DNA from: Chloroflexota bacterium
Lineage (GTDB): Bacteria > Chloroflexota > Dormibacteria > Dormibacterales > Dormibacteraceae
Assembly: GCA_005887735.1 (NCBI GenBank)
Contig: VBII01000035.1
Span: 1-32,203, forward strand
Direction: 5' to 3'
Length of the DNA stretch: 32,203 nt
Part shown: piece by piece, positions 16,807 through 26,348 of the stretch
Layout of the letters: each line of letters opens with the position of its first letter
Numbering within the stretch: the stretch's first letter is position 1
The notes under the pieces: generated by a model
Told to the model about the DNA's origin: nothing
Database searches by the model: none
What the model saw: only the letters and a program-made list of their open reading frames with translations
Position numbers and translations under genes: made by a program

Positions 16807-18449
16807 GCGAGGGATTCGTCGTCTGGTTCACTGGATTGTCCGGCGCGGGCAAGTCCACGATCGCGACCGCGCTCCAATCGGAGCTCGCGCGTCGCGGCCG
16901 ACGCGCAGAGCTGCTCGACGGCGACGAGGTGCGGACCCATCTCTCCAAGGGTCTGGGCTTCTCGAAGGAAGACCGCGACACCAACATCCGGCGCATCGGC
17001 TACGTCGCACGCCTGGTCGCGCGCCACGGCGGCGTTGCGATCACCGCGGCCATCTCTCCCTACCGCGACGTTCGCGACGAGGTGCGTAGCCAGACTCCCA
17101 ACTTCGTCGAGGTCTTCGCCCGCTGCCCGCTGGACACGCTGGTCGAGCGCGACGTCAAGGGCCTGTATCGCAAGGCGATCGCCGGCCAGCTCGCCAACTT
17201 CACGGGCGTCAGTGACCCCTACGAAGTGCCGCTTCGGCCCGAGGTCACGTGCGATACGTCGATAGAGAGCGTGGCCGAGTCGGTGGCAAAGGTCATCGAC
17301 AGGCTGGAGCGCCTCGGCCACCTGCCGCGGCAGGTGCCGGAGCGCCTGCCTTCCGGCGACGAGCTGCAGCAGCTTCGCGCCGAGGCCAGGGGGCTGCCGC
17401 GACTGCAGGTTGGGCAGCGCGAGCTGTCCGACATCTTCATGCTCGCCGCCGGCGCGCTCTCACCTCTCGACGGCTTCATGGCGCGCGACGACTACGAGTC
17501 CGTCATCGACCATGGGCGCCTGGCAAGCGGAGCGCCGTTCACGATCCCAATCGTTCTGCGCGCAGAAGCCGTCCCGAGCGCCGATCGGGTCGCGCTGTTC
17601 ACCGGCGATAAGGCGGTCGGCATCCTCAACATCACCGACTCCTACGAGGCAGACCACCTGCGCGAGGCGCGGGCCGTCTACGGAACGGTCGATGACGCGC
17701 ATCCAGGCGTGCGTGTGCTCAAGGAATCCGGCGTTTGGGCGATCGCCGGCGACGTCGTCGCGCTGGCTCGGCCGAGCTCCGGCTTTCCTGAGTTCGACCT
17801 GACCCCTGTCCAGGTCCGCGAGTTCAAAGCGCGGCGCGGCTGGCAGACGATGGTTGGCTTCCAGACCCGCAACCCGGTGCATCGCGCGCACGAATATCTC
17901 CAGAAGGTGGCGCTCGAGATCGTCGACGGCTTGCTGCTGCACCCGCTCGTCGGCGAGACCAAGAGCGACGACATCCCGGCCTCGGTGCGCATGCGCTGCT
18001 ATGAGGAGCTGCTCGCCGGCTACTTCCCCGCCGACCGCGTCCTGCTGGCGACCAATCCCGCCTGGATGCGCTACGCGGGACCAAAAGAGGCCGTCTTCCA
18101 CGCGATAGTCCGGCGCAACTACGGCTGCACCCACTTCATCGTGGGTCGGGACCACGCCGGCGTCGGCAGCTACTACGACACTTATGCGGCGCACCGCATC
18201 TTCGACGCCTACAAGCCTCGGGAACTCGGGATCGAGATCCTTCGCTTCGAGCACACCTTCTTCTGCTCCGCCTGCGGCGGCATGGCGTCAACGCGCACGT
18301 GCCCGCACCCCAAGGAGCTCCACCAGACGCTCAGCGGCACCGCGGTGCGCAAGCTGCTGGAGGTGGGATCGGACCTGCCGGTCGAATTCACGCGGCCTGA
18401 GGTGGCCCGGGTTCTGCTCGAGGCCTCTAAGCAGGAGGCGAGCGCTTGA
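16803..18449 (+). CDS. Bifunctional APS kinase (N-term) / ATP sulfurylase (C-term)
   Basis: FTGLSGAGKSTIATAL, LLDGDEVRTHLSKGLGFSKEDRDTNIRRIG (CysC); QTRNPVHRAHEYLQK, LLLHPLVGETKSDDIP, GRDHAGVGSYY (Sat). Start CTG 16803 (CTGA overlap after GGGAGGAG) or ATG 16782. Confidence 0.93.
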   Translation: MSEGFVVWFTGLSGAGKSTIATALQSELARRGRRAELLDGDEVRTHLSKGLGFSKEDRDTNIRRIGYVARLVARHGGVAITAAISPYRDVRDEVRSQTPNFVEVFARCPLDTLVERDVKGLYRKAIAGQLANFTGVSDPYEVPLRPEVTCDTSIESVAESVAKVIDRLERLGHLPRQVPERLPSGDELQQLRAEARGLPRLQVGQRELSDIFMLAAGALSPLDGFMARDDYESVIDHGRLASGAPFTIPIVLRAEAVPSADRVALFTGDKAVGILNITDSYEADHLREARAVYGTVDDAHPGVRVLKESGVWAIAGDVVALARPSSGFPEFDLTPVQVREFKARRGWQTMVGFQTRNPVHRAHEYLQKVALEIVDGLLLHPLVGETKSDDIPASVRMRCYEELLAGYFPADRVLLATNPAWMRYAGPKEAVFHAIVRRNYGCTHFIVGRDHAGVGSYYDTYAAHRIFDAYKPRELGIEILRFEHTFFCSACGGMASTRTCPHPKELHQTLSGTAVRKLLEVGSDLPVEFTRPEVARVLLEASKQEASA

Positions 18450-19692
18450 GGTACTACCCGGTTTTCCTCGATCTGGCGGGCCAGCCTTGCATCGTGATCG
18501 GGGATGGGACGTTCGCGACCGAGAAAGCCGCAGGCCTTCGGGAAGCCGGTGCGCTGGTGCGGGTCATCTCATCGCGCGACTACAGACCTGGCGGCCTGCA
18601 CGGCGCGCGGTTGGTGGTGGACGCGAGCGAGGATCTCGAGGTGAACCGCCAGACGTGGGAGGAAGCGGAAAAAGCCGGCATCTTGATCAACGTGGTCGAC
18701 CGGCCGGCCCAGTGCCGCTTCATCGCACCTGCGATCGTGCGGCGCGATCCACTGCTGATCGCCATCTCGACCTCCGGCGAAAGCCCGTTCCTGGCTTCTG
18801 CCCTGCGGGCCCGGCTCGAGCGCTGGCTTGGCAGCGAGTGGGGGCCGTTCACGGCGCTGGTCGGTCGCATCCGCCGCGAGCTGCGGGAGCGCGGCGTCCC
18901 GATCGGGGAACAGACGAGGGTCTACCGCCGGCTGGTCAGCTCGGATATACGAAAGCTGCTGCGGGCCGGTCAGTCCGACAAGGCGGTGGCGCGTGCGGCG
19001 ATCCTTGCCCGGCCGGACGTCGAGTACCCCGGGCGGACGCGGACGTCGTGCTGCACGACGCCCTGATCGCGCCCGCAACTCTCGAGCTGTGTGGTCCGCA
19101 GGCGATCCTCGAATCGGTCGGCAAGCGGGGCGGATCCGAAAGTGCGCAGCAGGATGCCATCACCGCCCGGATGATCGAGCTGGCGCGGGCGGGTCGCGTC
19201 GTGGTGCGATTGAAGGGTGGCGACCCCTTTGTCTTCGGACGGGGCGGGGAGGAGCTGCGCGATCTTCTTGCCGCAGGCGTGGATGTCGTGGTCGTCCCGG
19301 GTGTGACCTCGGCCCTGGCTGCGGGGGAGTCGATTGGCGTTCCCGTCACGCTGCGCGGCATCGCGTCCTCCGTCGCCATCACTACGGCGCAGGGAACGGG
19401 CTCGATGAGCAGGCTCCGTGACCTGGCGGCCGCCACCGACACGCTGGTCGTCATGATGGCTCGCACCAACCTCACCGAAGTGACCGCGGCGATCGCGAGC
19501 GTGGTCGGACGCGAGAGACCTGCGGCCCTGGTCAGCAAGGCGACCTGGACCGACCAACGCAGCGTCGAAGGCCCGATCGGTGACATCGCGCGCATCGCCG
19601 ACAGCGCTCACATCGACCCGCCGGCGACGCTGATCGTCGGCGACGTCGTCACAGCTCTCACCGTAAGCGGCCTCCAGCTCGCCGCTCTTTGA
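18446..19692 (+). pseudogene. cysG: Siroheme synthase (Met8-like dehydrogenase + uroporphyrinogen-III methyltransferase), frame change between domains
   Basis: Frame 1 (18446-19066): RYYPVFLDLAGQPCIVIGDGTFATEKAAGL. Frame 2 to 19692: ADVVLHDALIAPATLEL...RVVVRLKGGDPFVFGRGGEEL...PGVTSALA. The methyltransferase GAGPGDP segment is absent. Confidence 0.9.
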
Positions 19693-19714
19693 ATCGTCAT
19701 ACTCGCCTTCCTGG

Positions 19715-22441
19715 GTGAGTGAGGAGCAAAGCCGGCCTCTTCAGCTGACGGCTTTCTGCGTGCGGGGTGAACCGATCAGGTACGCCGACGCGGTGCGCGG
19801 CAGCTTCACGCCGATCGAAGTCGGTGCTGCGTGGGGCCCGCCATGGAGCACGACGTGGTTCCACGTCGTGGGAACGGTGCCCGAGTCGTGGGTGGGACGC
19901 CGCGTGGTCGCGCAGTTCGACCTCGGCTTCGAGGGGCCGACCGGATTCACGTGCGAGGCGCTGGCGTGGAAGGACGGCAAGCCCTGGCGCGGCGTCGATC
20001 CCAACCACCGGTGGCTGCCTGTCGATGGTCCTGACGTCGATTTCTACCTCGAGGCCGCGGCCAATCCGCGGGCGACGGAGCAGGGATCGGAGCCCGCGCC
20101 ATCGATGATCGCCCTTCGTGCATCGCCCGAGCCCGCGTTCGTCCTCCGCCAGGCGGTGTTGACCTTTCGCCCCGCAGTCGAAGCGGAGAGCGACAAAGGC
20201 CGGCTCGATCCATCGCACAAGATCACAGCCGTCGGCCATGCCCACATCGACACGGCCTGGGAATGGCCGATCCGCGAGGCGAAGCGAAAGGTCGCGCGCA
20301 GCTGGTCGACGCAGCTCGCCCTTATGGATGAGTACCCCGACTACGTGTTCGTCGCCTCCCAACCCGCGCAATACGCGTGGATGAAGGAGTCGTACCCCGA
20401 CATCTACCGCCGAATCAAGGAGAAGGTGGCCGCCGGCCGGTGGGAGCCGGTCGGCGCGATGTGGGTCGAGGCGGACTGCAACCTGCCTTCAGGCGAATCG
20501 CTCGTGCGTCAGCTGCTGCACGGCAAGCGCTTTTTCATACAGGAGTTCGGTTACGAGACCAGGATCCTCTGGTTGCCCGACGTTTTCGGCTACCCGGGCA
20601 ACCTGCCGCAGCTCGTCTCCGAGGCCGGCTGCGATTCATTCCTCACCCAGAAGCTTTCGTGGAACGACACCAACAAACCCGAGCACCACACCTTCATGTG
20701 GGAGGGGATCGATGGCACTCGAATCTTCACCCACTTCCCGCCCGCCGACACGTACAACGGCAGCTTCAGTCGTGAAGAAGTCGAGTGGAGCGTCCGCAAC
20801 TTCAAGGACGGCCAGAGCTCAAACCGATCGCTCTACCTGTTCGGTTGGGGCGACGGAGGAGGCGGTCCGCAGGCGGAGATGATCGAGTCGGCACACCAAC
20901 TCGGAGTCGAGATCGGACGCGCAGCCGACTTCTTCGAGGTCGCAGCGGCCGAAGCGAACGGCCTCACCACATGGGTCGGCGAGCTGTACTTCGAGCTGCA
21001 CCGCGGCACATACACGAGCCAGTCGCGGACCAAGCGGTTGATCCGCCGGGCGCAGCAGTCGCTTCGGGAGGCGGAGATGTGGTCGGTGGCTGCCGGCGAT
21101 TATCCGTCGAGCGAGCTCGAGGAGCTCTGCAAGTCCCTCCTGCTCAACCAGTTCCACGATATCCTTCCCGGCTCGAGCATCGACTGGGTGTACGAGGTGG
21201 CGGAGCGCGACCTGGAGCACGTCGCGGCGCGCGCCGCTGAAATCGGTGCGGCGGCCATGTCTGCGATCGTGGGCAAAGGCCAACAACTGGTTGCCTTCAA
21301 CTCGACATCGCATCCTCGCAGCGAGATTGTCAACCTCAGCGGCGAATACGCGCGCATCGAGGCACCGTCGTGCGGGTGGGCCGTTGTCATCGGCCACCCA
21401 GGCGAACGCGAGGTCGCGGTCACCGACCACAGCATGGAGAACGAGCTGCTCCGCGTCGAATGGGACGACCGCGCCGTGCTGACCTCGATCCGGGACAAGG
21501 AAGCGGATCGCGAAGTTCTGAGCGGTCCTGGGAATCTGCTCCAGCTGCACGACGACAATCCCAATCGGTGGGACGCGTGGGACCTCGACGCCGGCTACCG
21601 CGATTCCTTCACCGACGTGACAGCCTTCGAGCTGGCCAGGCTGCGGGGCGGACTGCGCGGAGCGCTGGCCTTCACGCGCAAGTTCGGGGATTCGAGAATC
21701 GTCCAGGTGATGTCGCTCGACGCCGGCTCACGTGTATTGCGCTTCGAGACGCTCGTGGACTGGCAGGAACGGCACAAGATGCTGAAGGTCGCCTTTCCGG
21801 TGACGGTCAGCTCGCGCGAGGCGACCTACGAGATCCAGTTCGGCCACCTCCGCCGGCCCACTCACTACGACACGAGCCAGGCGAGGGCGATGTTCGAAGT
21901 TTGCGCGCAGCGTTGGGCTGACCTGGGCGACGCCGATTACGGCGTCGCGCTGCTCAATGACTGCAAGCACGGCTACGACATCCATGGATCGGTGATGCGG
22001 CTCTCCCTGTTGCGGGGACCGACGCATCCTGACCCGACCGCCGACCTCGGCGACCACCAGTTCACGTATGCCCTGATGCCGCATTCGGGAGATTTCCGAG
22101 AGGCCGGCGTCATCGACGCCGCCGAGGACCTGAACTGGCCGCTGCTGCCCGCTCATGGAAACCTGGCGGCCCGCACCTCCCGGTCGCTCATCGAGATCGA
22201 CACCCGGCAGGTGAAGGTCGAGGCGATCAAGCGCGCCGAGGATTCTGACGCGGCGATCGTGCGGCTGTACGAGGCGTGGGGGAGAAGCTGCACGGCTCGA
22301 GTCCAGACCACGCTGCCTGCCGCGCGGGCACACCTTTGTGACCTCCTGGAACGCAACGTCGAAGAGGTTGCGGTGCGCGATGGGCAGATCGACCTGGAGC
22401 TGGCGCCATTCAAGATCTTGACCTTGAAGCTGGAGCCGTGA
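19715..22441 (+). CDS. Alpha-mannosidase, GH38 family
   Basis: AVGHAHIDTAWEWPIREAKRKVARSW; RILWLPDVFGYPGNLPQLV; FGWGDGGGGP; LLLNQFHDILPGSSI. Confidence 0.93.
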   Translation: MSEEQSRPLQLTAFCVRGEPIRYADAVRGSFTPIEVGAAWGPPWSTTWFHVVGTVPESWVGRRVVAQFDLGFEGPTGFTCEALAWKDGKPWRGVDPNHRWLPVDGPDVDFYLEAAANPRATEQGSEPAPSMIALRASPEPAFVLRQAVLTFRPAVEAESDKGRLDPSHKITAVGHAHIDTAWEWPIREAKRKVARSWSTQLALMDEYPDYVFVASQPAQYAWMKESYPDIYRRIKEKVAAGRWEPVGAMWVEADCNLPSGESLVRQLLHGKRFFIQEFGYETRILWLPDVFGYPGNLPQLVSEAGCDSFLTQKLSWNDTNKPEHHTFMWEGIDGTRIFTHFPPADTYNGSFSREEVEWSVRNFKDGQSSNRSLYLFGWGDGGGGPQAEMIESAHQLGVEIGRAADFFEVAAAEANGLTTWVGELYFELHRGTYTSQSRTKRLIRRAQQSLREAEMWSVAAGDYPSSELEELCKSLLLNQFHDILPGSSIDWVYEVAERDLEHVAARAAEIGAAAMSAIVGKGQQLVAFNSTSHPRSEIVNLSGEYARIEAPSCGWAVVIGHPGEREVAVTDHSMENELLRVEWDDRAVLTSIRDKEADREVLSGPGNLLQLHDDNPNRWDAWDLDAGYRDSFTDVTAFELARLRGGLRGALAFTRKFGDSRIVQVMSLDAGSRVLRFETLVDWQERHKMLKVAFPVTVSSREATYEIQFGHLRRPTHYDTSQARAMFEVCAQRWADLGDADYGVALLNDCKHGYDIHGSVMRLSLLRGPTHPDPTADLGDHQFTYALMPHSGDFREAGVIDAAEDLNWPLLPAHGNLAARTSRSLIEIDTRQVKVEAIKRAEDSDAAIVRLYEAWGRSCTARVQTTLPAARAHLCDLLERNVEEVAVRDGQIDLELAPFKILTLKLEP

Positions 22442-23937
22442 GCGGCCCTGGCTTGCTGATCGGGCTCGATGTCGGCACCAGCGGCGCGCGTGCGGTCGCC
22501 GTCGACCTTCTCGGCAACGTCGTCGCGTCGGCTTCGGCTCCGTATCCGCTTTCGGTCCCACGGCCTGGATGGACCGAGCAAGACCCCCAGCAGTGGTGGA
22601 GCGCGAGCCAGGACGTTCTGAAACGTGTCGTCTTGCAGCTTTCGGACCCTCCGCTGGCCCTTGGACTGACCGGGCAGATGCACGGGTCGGTCTTCCTCGA
22701 CGGAAGCGATCACGTCATCCGTCCGGCCCTCTTGTGGAGCGACCAGCGGACCGAGAGCCAGTGCCGGACCATCACCGAGAAGGTTGGCGCCGCCCGGCTG
22801 ATCGAGATCACGGGCAACCCCGCGATCACTGGATTTCAAGCGCCCAAGGTGCTGTGGCTGGGCGAGCACGAGCCTGGGTCCTACGCTCGTGTGCGCCACC
22901 TACTGCTGCCGAAGGACTACATCCGCCTTCGCCTGACCGGTGAGTTCGCGACCGACGCCTCGGATGCATCGGGCACACTCCTGCTTGACCTGAATCGCCG
23001 CCAGTGGTCCGACGAGATCCTCGCCGCGCTTGAGATTCCGCGAGCCTGGTTGCCCGAGGTCTTCGAAGGTCCCGACCTCAGTGGCCGCATCACTCCTGCG
23101 GCCGCCTCGGCGACCGGGTTGCCGACGGGCCTTGCTGTGGCCGCCGGTGCGGGCGACAACGCGGCGGCCGCGGTCGGGAACGGGATCGTGCGCGAAGGCC
23201 TGGTCAGCTCGTCGATCGGCACGAGCGGGGTGGTTTTCGCGGACAGCGCCACGCCCCGCATCGAACCCAGAGGACGGCTCCACGCTTTCTGCCACGCGAC
23301 GCCCGGTCGCTATCACCTGATGGGGGTGACGCTCTCCGCGGGAGGCTCGCTGCGCTGGTGGCGCGAAGCTATGGACGGCCAGGACTACGAGGTGCTGTCG
23401 TCGCTGGCCGCTCGAGCACCCGCCGGATGCGAAGGTCTCGTCTTCCTGCCCTACCTCACCGGCGAGCGAACACCGCATCTGGACCCGCGTGCCAGGGGAG
23501 CGTTCGTGGGCCTCAATCTGCGCCATACGCAGGCTCACCTGACGCGCGCGGTGATGGAGGGCGTCGTCTACAGCCTCAAGGATTCCCTCGACCTGATGGA
23601 AGAGATCGGCGTGCCGGTGACTGAGATTCGCGCGACCGGTGGCGGATCACACAGCCTGCTGTGGCGCCAGATGCAGGCCGACGTGTTCGGACGGCCGGTG
23701 CACCGCGTCGACAACGAAGAAGGCCCGGCCTTTGGAGCCGCATTGCTCGCGGGCGTGGCGGGCGGCGCCTACGCGGATGTGCCCGAAGCATGCTCGGTGA
23801 TCCGGCTGCATCGGGGTGTCGAGGCACCTGACGCAGAGCGACATCGCGTTTACCAGGGTTATCACGCGGCCTACGTCGAGGCGTACAAGACATTGGCCCC
23901 CTTGATGCACACGCTCGCCGATCTCAGCGCCTCGTAG
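22438..23937 (+). CDS. FGGY-family carbohydrate kinase, xylulokinase-like
   Basis: GLDVGTSGARAVAVD; GLTGQMHGSVFLD; LPYLTGERTPHLDPRARGAFVGL; ATGGGSHSLLWRQMQADVFGRPV. Confidence 0.92.
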   Translation: MSGPGLLIGLDVGTSGARAVAVDLLGNVVASASAPYPLSVPRPGWTEQDPQQWWSASQDVLKRVVLQLSDPPLALGLTGQMHGSVFLDGSDHVIRPALLWSDQRTESQCRTITEKVGAARLIEITGNPAITGFQAPKVLWLGEHEPGSYARVRHLLLPKDYIRLRLTGEFATDASDASGTLLLDLNRRQWSDEILAALEIPRAWLPEVFEGPDLSGRITPAAASATGLPTGLAVAAGAGDNAAAAVGNGIVREGLVSSSIGTSGVVFADSATPRIEPRGRLHAFCHATPGRYHLMGVTLSAGGSLRWWREAMDGQDYEVLSSLAARAPAGCEGLVFLPYLTGERTPHLDPRARGAFVGLNLRHTQAHLTRAVMEGVVYSLKDSLDLMEEIGVPVTEIRATGGGSHSLLWRQMQADVFGRPVHRVDNEEGPAFGAALLAGVAGGAYADVPEACSVIRLHRGVEAPDAERHRVYQGYHAAYVEAYKTLAPLMHTLADLSAS

Positions 23938-23996
23938 GTATCGACCTCGCATCGAGGCGTTTCTTAATTGAAACCCGGTGCAAGGGAGGTAACCAC

Positions 23997-24338
23997 ATGG
24001 CGACGACACGACAGAAGACCGCCGCAAAGCGGAACATCAAGAAGGCAGTCTCGGTTTCCGCGGCGCGCCGGCGCAAGGGCGTGGCGCCGAAGCGAGGCAA
24101 GCACCCACTCAGCTCCCAGGCGGAACGCCAGATCCCGTCCGGCAAGTTCGCGTTCCCCAAGGAGCGGAAAGAGCCGCTGACCGACCCTCGTCACGTCCGC
24201 AATGCGGTTGCCCGCTTCAACCAGGTCGAGGGTGTGAGCCAGGCCGAGCGCAATGCTGCGTGGCGTCGGATCAAGTCCGCGGCCAAGAAGTACGGCATCG
24301 AGATCAGGGCCGAGAAGCCCAGGGCGCGGACCCGCTAG
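23997..24338 (+). CDS. Small basic protein of unknown function (DUF6582-like)
   Basis: KHPLSSQAERQIPSGKFAFPKERKEPLTDPRHVRNAVARFNQVEGVSQAERNAAWRRIKSAAKKYGIEI; GGGAGG upstream of ATG. Confidence 0.75.
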   Translation: MATTRQKTAAKRNIKKAVSVSAARRRKGVAPKRGKHPLSSQAERQIPSGKFAFPKERKEPLTDPRHVRNAVARFNQVEGVSQAERNAAWRRIKSAAKKYGIEIRAEKPRARTR

Positions 24339-25290
24339 AGAAACAGGCGCTCGGCGGTGTGCGCGTACACCGTCGAGCGAGCCGTTTCCGAGAGTCCCGC
24401 AGCCTCGATGTCGGCGATCGTGGCCTCGATTGCGCCCGGCGGACCCAGCGGCGTGTCAGTGCCGAACACGACATGGTCCGGTCCGAAGAAATCCAGCACG
24501 CACCGGACCGCGTGTGGTGCGCCGAACAATGCTGTGTCGGCGTAGAACTGCCGGAAGTAGTCGAGGGGTGGCCGGGCTAGGACGTCTTTGACCTGCCGGA
24601 ATCCGGGGCCCATCGCGAGCCGCGCGGAGAAGTGGGGAACCATGCCCGCGCCGTGATGCGCGATCAGCTTGAGCTTGGGATGGCGGTCCATCACGCCCGA
24701 ATAGACCAGGCGCGAGAGCGCGGCAGCAGTCTCGTAAGGCCAGCCGATCGACCACCACAGCCCGTAATCGGATTCCGTCTCGGTGGGGTAATCCGGCCAG
24801 GTCGCGTTGCGCGTGGGGTGAAGCCAGATGGTCCGGTCGAGGCTTTCCAACCTGGCGAAGATGGGTTCAAATTGCGGATCGTCGAGGGGCCCAGTGCATG
24901 CAGCTCACCCGTCGCTCTGTCGACTTCTCGGAGCGCAGCCTCGGTGTCGTTGAGCGGCAGCGCCGCGGCAAATCCGACGAACCGGTCTGGATGCCGTCGG
25001 ACGAGCTCGGCCATCTCGTCGTTCGCGATTCGTGCGAGCTCCGCCGCCACAGGCGGCGGGCCGGCCTCCTCGATCGGCGGTACTGCGAGCACGAGCACCT
25101 GCGCGTAGTCGCCCAACGGCTCGAGCCTGCGCCACCTCGCGTCGAGGTCGGTCAAAGAGGGATCGAAGTCGAAGACGCCTTCTCGGTAATAGCGAAGCTG
25201 CCGGCCGGAGATCGCGCCCTCGAGATGCCGCTCGAGCCGCTCTCGATATTTCCTGGGAAGGATGTGCGCGAAAGCATCGATCTTGCGCAT
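24335..25290 (-). pseudogene. Amidohydrolase (ACMSD-like TIM barrel), frame change near 24888
   Basis: N-half MRKIDAFAHILPRKYRERLE...VDRATGELHALG; C-half PLDDPQFEPIFARLESLDRTIWLHPTRNATWPDY...LKLIAHHGAGMVPHFSARL...VVFGTDTPLGPPGA in another frame. Confidence 0.88.
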
Positions 25291-25339
25291 CGGATAAGGA
25301 TGATCGGTACGATGCCGCTGAATGCCACGAGGGCTTCTG

Positions 25340-25618
25340 ATGCTGGCGGCGATCGGTCGGTGGCAACGACGGCTGGAGCTGCCCAGCTGGCAGAGCCGGT
25401 CCAGCATTGCGAGCGCCTACAGCTCACGCAGCCTGCTGAGCGCCGCCAGCCTGTTCAGTGCGTTCTCGATCCTCTCGATCGGCAGCGCCGGCTCCATCTT
25501 GAGCCTCGGCAGCGCCGGCTCCATCCTCAGCATCGGCAGCGCCGGCTCCATCCTCAGCATCGGCAGCGCGGGATCGATCCTGTCGATCGGAGGCGCCGGC
25601 AAGCGAAACCGGCGCTGA
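25340..25618 (+). CDS. Low-complexity protein with tandem GSAGSILSI nonapeptide repeats
   Basis: ...SILSIGSAGSILSLGSAGSILSIGSAGSILSIGSAGSILSIGGAGKRNRR*; third codon positions are G/C throughout the repeat. Start could also be 25322. Confidence 0.6.
   Translation: MLAAIGRWQRRLELPSWQSRSSIASAYSSRSLLSAASLFSAFSILSIGSAGSILSLGSAGSILSIGSAGSILSIGSAGSILSIGGAGKRNRR
25481..25588 (+). repeat. 4 x 27-nt direct tandem repeat (ggcagcgccggctccatcctcagcatc)
   Basis: Copies at 25481, 25508, 25535, 25562, copies 2 and 3 identical; partial fifth copy at 25589. Confidence 0.9.
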
Positions 25619-25621
25619 TCG

Positions 25622-26308
25622 TCAGGCCGTCGTTTCAGCCATCGCCGGCGTCTGCGGCGAACGCGCAAACGGCAGGTACAGCAGGTTGAAGATGACGATC
25701 GCCACAACCGTGAGCGTGAGGATGTACCACGGCCACGGGCCCATGTAGTCGAGGAAGGTCCGGGTTGGCGGGATGTTCCTCAAGAACAGGTAATTGCCCT
25801 GGGTGAAGTAATCGACCGCTCCAACCGCGACCGCATAGGCGCCGGTGAAGACTGAGACCCTGAGCACAGCTCGCCTGGCCGGTCGCATCCGCAGGGCGAC
25901 GACCAGGTAAAGGGCCCCCAGGACGATGAGCCCGTGCTCGGTGTAGTACTGGAAAAACACAGGCTGCGGGAAATGGCCGGGGATGTCGGGTGTGAAAAGG
26001 CCCGGCAGCGTGCCGCCGAGTCCCCAGAAATAGCTGATCTCGAAGGCAAATCGAGCCCGCCACCACAGCGCCGCCGCGAGAAGGAAGCAACCCGCCTCGC
26101 AGAGGTGGAGGGGAAGGCTCCAGCGCACGGTCCAGGTGCCGTTGGCGATCGTGATCAGCCACCACCCGACCTCCGCCACGACAAGGGCGACCGCCACCAC
26201 TCGAGCTCCGTGGTCGACCCAGCGCCCGGGCCGGCCCCGGGCCGCAAGCAGCACCGCCGCTATGACCGCGGCGATGACTACGAGCGGCAGCACGTGTTCC
26301 GCGGGCAT
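25622..26308 (-). CDS. Multi-TM integral membrane protein (TIGR02206/YwaF-like)
   Basis: LPLHLCEAGCFLLAAALWW...ISYFWGLGGTLPGLFTPDI...PQPVFFQYYTEHGLIVLGALYLV. Confidence 0.8.
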   Translation of the reverse strand: MPAEHVLPLVVIAAVIAAVLLAARGRPGRWVDHGARVVAVALVVAEVGWWLITIANGTWTVRWSLPLHLCEAGCFLLAAALWWRARFAFEISYFWGLGGTLPGLFTPDIPGHFPQPVFFQYYTEHGLIVLGALYLVVALRMRPARRAVLRVSVFTGAYAVAVGAVDYFTQGNYLFLRNIPPTRTFLDYMGPWPWYILTLTVVAIVIFNLLYLPFARSPQTPAMAETTA

Positions 26309-26348
26309 GGCGGAAATTTTGCAGCAGGCGAAGCGTGTTGGGGCGTTG

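Noticed and set aside
17460-18254. Long antisense ORFs (e.g. 17460-18254 -, 18936-19595 -, 10507-11547 -, 26847-27674 +, 1740-2405 +)
   Set aside because: Shadow ORFs expected opposite high-GC coding sequence; translations show no recognisable family and the opposite strand encodes clear proteins.
20880-20935. Possible in-frame deletion in GH38 (SAHQLGVEIGRAADFF looks shorter than usual)
   Set aside because: ORF remains open and loop length varies naturally in the family; cannot distinguish by eye.
25481-25600. CRISPR array
   Set aside because: Repeats are contiguous 27-nt units without spacers and encode a regular peptide repeat.
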